Source: Chloropicon primus (lineage: Eukaryota; Chlorophyta; Chloropicophyceae; Chloropicales; Chloropicaceae). From it: a stretch of 64,000 nt of DNA. Numbering within the stretch: position 1 is the first letter of the stretch; each line of letters opens with the position of its first letter. A model generated the notes under the pieces. That model made no database searches. It saw only the letters and a program-made list of their open reading frames with translations, and had not been told where the DNA came from. The DNA lies in the NCBI GenBank assembly GCA_023205875.1, contig CP060770.1:246501-310500 (forward strand). Reading direction: 5' to 3'. Positions 60,007 to 64,000 of the stretch are shown here, one piece after another. Both the position numbers and the translations under genes were made by a program.

Positions 60007-60358
60007 GGACGACGACGACGACGACGAGTCGTGGACTCGTTCTGAAAAAGCAAACCATAGCTCAAGTCGGAACTCTAAAAACCACACGCTCCCCGTGATG
60101 GAACCAACCATTGTGAGACTTTGTGAGACCGCCCCTCTCTCCCCATCCTTCCTTCCTCCTCCCTCCTCATGATCATCACATCACATCACATCATCTCCCC
60201 CTCATTTCTTCCGAACAACCAAAACAAAAACCGCCGTCGGTCGTCGTCGGTCGTCGTTCCCCTCCAGCCGTTACGTTACGTGTTTTTTTGGTAACGGACG
60301 GACGGACGGGACGGAAGAGCAGAGCGTCAGACGCATCGCATCACCTTCGGCTCCTCCG
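60007..60358. promoter_or_regulatory. Promoter region of the kinase gene
   Basis: About 350 bp of non-coding DNA. It contains a short (ATCAC)n run at 60172-60192, GTCGTCGGTCGTCGGTCGTCG near 60237-60257, the GTAACG-type motif group CGTTACGTTACGTG (60262-60275), and (GGAC)n at 60295-60310. No RNA gene was seen. Confidence 0.4.
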
Positions 60359-61267
60359 ATGTCGACTCCTCCTCCTCCTGTTTCTTCTTCTTCTTCTCCT
60401 TCGCCTGGACGCGAGCGGCGGTTCCCTCCTGGGACCTTGCTCGCTTCCGGGCGTTACAGGGTGCTGCGGGAGGTGAACCGGGGTGGGTCGGCGATCGTGT
60501 ACGAGGCGGTGGACCTCAAGGAGTCCACGGCCGTGGCCCTGAAGACCCACGACCTTCGTTCGGCGGACCCGAGGTCGCTGGACAGGCTGAAGCGGGAGAT
60601 CATGAACGCCAAGGATGTGGTGCACAAGAACGTGGTCAGGTTGTACAACGTGGTGCTGGAAGGGGACTGCCTGGTGCTGGTGCTGGAGCTCGTGCGGGGC
60701 TGCGACCTCCTGGAGGTGATCAACCGGGCCGGGGGGAGGCTCAAGGAGGGGGTGGCGCGGTCTTACTTTGTGCAGCTGGTCAGCGGGGTGGCCAAGCTCC
60801 ACGAGTCCAACTTGTGCCACCGGGACCTCAAGCCGGAGAACTGCATGGTGGATCTGGGCTCAAACACTCTCAAGGTCATCGACCTGGGGCTGTCGAAGCA
60901 CCTGACGAGCGCGCACACGCTGGGGGTCGGCACACCGGACTACATGGCGCCGGAGCTCGTCAACTTCACGGGGGACTTCGGGCAGGACAAGGGGCAGCCC
61001 TACAACGCCAGCGCGAGCGATGTCTGGTCCATGGGGGCCACGCTGTACCTCATGGTGGTGGGCGTGTACCCGTTCGAGGACCCGAACAACCCCAGGGACA
61101 TCACGAGCACGCTGCGGAACGTCCTGAGCGGCAGGTACAGGCCCCTCCCCGACCGGATCAAGGACAGGCCCTGCGCGGACCTCCTGAGGAAGATGCTGGT
61201 GCCCCAGCCCCACGACAGGATCACGATGGAAAACATCTGGGAGCACCCTTGGGTCAAGGGAAAGTGA
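60359..61267 (+). CDS. Serine/threonine protein kinase, SnRK/CAMK-like
   Basis: 302 aa, a kinase domain alone after a Ser/Pro-rich head of about 30 residues. Catalytic residues are present: ATP lysine K62 (VALKTHD), helix-C glutamate E80, HRDLKPEN with D156, and APE. The activation-loop DFG is DLG (D175-G177), as in several SnRK/CAMK kinases. The Gly loop is RGGSAIVY rather than a full GxGxxG. The lack of any C-terminal UBA, NAF or Ca2+-binding domain points to a short SnRK-like kinase, not CDPK or CIPK. Substrates are unknown. Confidence 0.85.
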   Translation: MSTPPPPVSSSSSPSPGRERRFPPGTLLASGRYRVLREVNRGGSAIVYEAVDLKESTAVALKTHDLRSADPRSLDRLKREIMNAKDVVHKNVVRLYNVVLEGDCLVLVLELVRGCDLLEVINRAGGRLKEGVARSYFVQLVSGVAKLHESNLCHRDLKPENCMVDLGSNTLKVIDLGLSKHLTSAHTLGVGTPDYMAPELVNFTGDFGQDKGQPYNASASDVWSMGATLYLMVVGVYPFEDPNNPRDITSTLRNVLSGRYRPLPDRIKDRPCADLLRKMLVPQPHDRITMENIWEHPWVKGK

Positions 61268-61510
61268 TGAGGATGCTCGATCCCCCTCCACCCCAAAAAA
61301 AATAAAAGTAAAAGCAAAAAATAAAGGAGAGAGAGCCGACGACGATGTGTCCGCAGTTGTAACAGACCCTCCTCCCCCCTCCAAAAAAAAAATATTGCCA
61401 CTTGTGAATAGCCATATTCCCTTTTATATACTCGCCATCATCCACACCATCATCACCTCTCTCTCTCTCTCTCACTTCTCTCTCATCACCACCACCACCA
61501 CCATCATCAT

Positions 61511-61541
<31 letters not shown>

Positions 61542-61613
61542 CCTCTCTCTTCTTCTTGTGTCCGCAGTTGTAACAGACCCTCCCCCCTCCCCCCCTCCTC
61601 TCCTCCTTCCTAT
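61268..61613. other. 3' flank between kinase and PurD, CT- and CAC-rich
   Basis: About 345 bp with both genes' 3' ends. It contains (CT)n near 61458-61472 and 61514-61539, (CAC/CAT)n near 61485-61511, and a repeated TCCGCAGTTGTAACAGACCC at 61349 and 61561. No gene is called. Confidence 0.45.
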
Positions 61614-63153
61614 TCACTCATCTCTCTCCTCCCTCTGCACGGCCCTCCAGCCGATGTCCCTCCTGCAGAACCCTTGGGGCCAGTCGATCCTGTTGTCCAC
61701 GGCCTCGTAGGCCTTCTTCTGGGCCTCCTTGACGGTGGATCCGGAAGCGGTGACGGCGAGGACCCTCCCCCCGACCGCAAGGGTCTCCCCCTCCTCCCCC
61801 TCCTTGGTGCCCGCGTGGAAGACCTTGGCCCCTCCTCCTCCTTCCTCCTCCTCGATCATCTTGATCACGGTCCCCTTGTCGTACTCCCCGGGGTAGCCCT
61901 CCGCGGCCATGATCACAACCAGGGCCGGGTCGTCTCTCCACTGGATGCCCTCGCCGTCGTCGTCGAACTTGTCCAGGGTTCCGTCGCAGGACGACAGGAT
62001 GATGTCCAGCAGGTCCGTCTGCAGCCTGTGCATCAGGACCTCGCACTCCGGGTCGCCGAACCTGACGTTGAACTCCAGGACTTTGACCGCCCCCTCGTCG
62101 TCGATCATCAGCCCAGCGAAGATGACCCCCTGGAAGGGGCAGCCCTCCTCCCTGAGGCCCCGGACGAGGGGCTCGATGACGGACTCCATCACCTCGGCCT
62201 CCATCTCCGGGGTGAGGACAGGGGCGGGGGAGTACGCGCCCATGCCCCCCGTGTTCGGCCCCCTGTCCCCGTCGTAGGCGGCCTTGTGGTCCTGCGCCGA
62301 GTGGAGGGGCTGGGTGTTCCCCTTGGAGTCCACGATGACGAAGAACGAGGCCTCTTCTCCGGCGAGAAAGTCCTCGATAACGATCGAGCTTCCCGCCGAA
62401 CCGAATCTGTTCCCAAGAAGCATGGAGTCCACCGCCTCGGTGGCCTCCTCCATGGTCTGCGCCACCACCACGCCCTTGCCCGCCGCAAGCCCGTCCGCCT
62501 TGACGACGACTGGAAACTCGTCCTTCCTCCCGAGGTACGCCTTGGCCTTCTCCGGATCCACGAAGACCTCGTACCCCGCGGTGGGGATGCCGTACTTGTC
62601 GCAGAGGTCCTTCATGAACGTCTTCGAGCCCTCCAGCTGGGCCGCTTTCCTCGACGGTCCGAAGGCCCTGATCCCGTTCTCTCGCAGGGAATCCGCCAAT
62701 CCGGCCACAAGCTCCGCCTCAGGCCCAATGACGACGAGGGAAACGCCATTCTCGTTGCAGAACTCGACCACGTCCTCGTGCTTGTCGCAGTCCAGCTCCT
62801 CCTTGCTCACCAGACTCGTCTTCGGTTCTCTCTCGATTCCGGCATTCCCGGGAGCACAAAAGATTCTCGCGCACTGAGAGCTTCGCGCCATGGCCCAAAC
62901 GAGAGCGTGCTCCCTCCCACCGCCGCCCACGACGAGAACCCTCACCGCTTCACCTCCAGAGGCTGCCAACTCGGAGGAGGCGACGACAGCTCTGTGCCTC
63001 CTCCCTCGACGCCGTCCGCCAAAGGAGGAGGAGGAGGACCACCACCCAATCGACGATGATGCGTTCACCATCGAGGACAACGACGACCCTCTCCACCCCA
63101 TCGCCAGGGCGAAACCTCTGCCATCGCCTCTCCCATGCATGGCAACGGAACGA

Positions 63154-63184
<31 letters not shown>

Positions 63185-63281
63185 GATGTTGTTGTTGATG
63201 CGTTCCTCTTCGCGAAGAAGATCTCCTCGTCGCGTGGCATCCTGCCAATGCCCTCCCGGATGTCATAACGCTCGACGCCAT
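61614..63281 (-). CDS. purD: Phosphoribosylamine-glycine ligase (GARS, PurD), organelle-targeted
   Basis: Second step of purine synthesis: phosphoribosylamine + glycine + ATP to GAR. The 555 aa product has the PurD landmarks VLVVGGGGREHAL, APGNAGI, VIGPEAELVAGLAD, SKTFMKDLCDKYGIPTA, the ATP-grasp block FPVVVKADGLAAGKGVVVA, DHKAAYDGDRGPNTGGMGAY, and EFNVRFGDPECEVLM. It is a stand-alone enzyme, as in bacteria and plants, not fused to PurM/PurN as in animals or yeast. About 115 Ser/Arg-rich residues in front are a transit peptide, likely plastid. ATG 63281 is chosen; the frame is open 33 codons further upstream. Confidence 0.95.
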
Positions 63282-64000
63282 CGCTTCGCTTTCGTCAATC
63301 CCTTCCTCTCTGACTCTTCTGCTCCCCCCCCCCCAAAAAAAAAAAAGAGAGAGACAACGCGACTTCGTCAGGGGCTCCAATCCTCATCCCTCGGTCAATC
63401 CTCTCGTCCGAATAGTCATTCGAAAGAGGACATGACGACGCTTCGATATCTCAAGACCCTCGACGCACTCGACCTCGTCCTCGTCCTCGATTGCCGCTCC
63501 AAAGGGAACCCCTTTCCCGTTCCCAGACCTCACCTCCCCACACGCACGTTTTTTGCCAGATGGCAGCTCAGCAAGAGAGAGAGAAGAGAGAGAAGAGAGA
63601 AGAGAGTTTTCGTTGATGGACTGGATGGATCCATTCATTCATTCATTCATTCATTCATTCATTCGATCTCTGAATCTTTCTTCCTTCATCCTTCTTCTCT
63701 CTTACTCTCGTCCTGCTTGAGTTGCTCTCGTCCTCCTTCACCGACAGACCACCTCTCCTCTCTCGTCCTCTCTCGTCCTCTCTCGTCCTCCTTCACCGAC
63801 AGACCACCTCTCCTCTCCTCGATATTATATTACATGGCATGGCATGGCATGGTATGATATGGCGTATGGTGTGTGCCTTTCCTAAACCCTAAACCTCATC
63901 ATCACGTCATCCCCACCACCACAATAATCCATCCCCCAACCTGATGCTCTCCCCTCGAATTCACTCAGGTGCTCTCCATCTCTCCCCAGTTGGTTCAGGC
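63282..64000. promoter_or_regulatory. PurD 5' flank and window end
   Basis: No gene was seen. It holds a poly-C/A stretch near 63326-63346, a minus-strand CTTTCGAATGACTATTCGG element (63401-63432), (ATTC)n at 63632-63664, a duplicated CTTCACCGACAGACCACCTC (63737 and 63790), (GGCAT)n near 63836-63850, and CTAAACCCTAAACC (63882-63895), two plant-type telomere-repeat/telo-box units. Confidence 0.45.

Noticed and set aside
1-64000. Transposons, LTR elements, LINEs or virus-derived genes
   Set aside because: No transposase, reverse transcriptase, integrase or capsid-like frame, and no long terminal repeats, were seen; the direct duplications are short and gene-flank specific.

Overview
This is a gene-dense, GC-rich, intron-poor eukaryotic nuclear segment. 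I read about 24 protein-coding genes on both strands and one tRNA-Asp. Introns are few and short (about 77-200 bp, GT-AG); most genes are one long exon. The organism is most likely a photosynthetic alga of the green lineage. Reasons: a plant-type short dynamin (DRP1-like), a PFC1-like organellar rRNA dimethyltransferase, an ABC1 kinase, a plant-like stand-alone PurD with a presequence, CMP-KDO synthetase, and plant-style telo-box motifs. Several flagellar genes (CFAP91, CFAP44, SF-assemblin) imply a flagellate stage or ancestry. A prasinophyte-like alga such as a Chloropicophyte would fit, but the species is a guess.

Layout. 1-10.2 kb: three genome-maintenance genes (TDP1 and PrimPol divergent, then XPB) with CFAP91 between. 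10.3-17.1 kb: organellar KsgA/PFC1-type methyltransferase, a PWWP protein, then a convergent pair of bacterial-type queuosine genes, QueA and a YhhQ/QPTR-type transporter. 18.3-24 kb: ABC1 kinase, a RING protein and an orphan with a WWE-like C-terminus. 24-28 kb: RPN12, SF-assemblin and cereblon, all minus strand. 28.9-31.3 kb: GAR1 and a presumed organellar helical protein. 32.3-38.1 kb: CFAP44. 38.2-41.4 kb: CMP-KDO synthetase with a perfect 3 x 161 bp repeat at its 5' side, and an orphan. 42.6-53 kb: beta-COP, dynamin, a PH-domain protein and eEF2. 54.1-64 kb: CNOT2, an orphan, tRNA-Asp, a 7 x 95 bp satellite, an F-box/ankyrin-like protein, a protein kinase and PurD.

Most genes are housekeeping and work independently. 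Two things stand out. First, QueA lies 80 bp from a queuosine-precursor transporter gene; eukaryotes normally obtain the Q base by queuine salvage, so this pair suggests an organelle pathway that works from imported preQ0/preQ1. Second, the intergenic DNA carries a recurrent short element (core CTTTCGATTGA, often followed by a GTGGTCACTC-like dyad and TCGTTTGG). In 16 of 18 copies that I found by eye it points toward the neighbouring gene start. Many of the same flanks contain direct duplications with periods of about 155-182 bp, close to a nucleosome repeat. No transposon, retroelement, rRNA or CRISPR array was seen.
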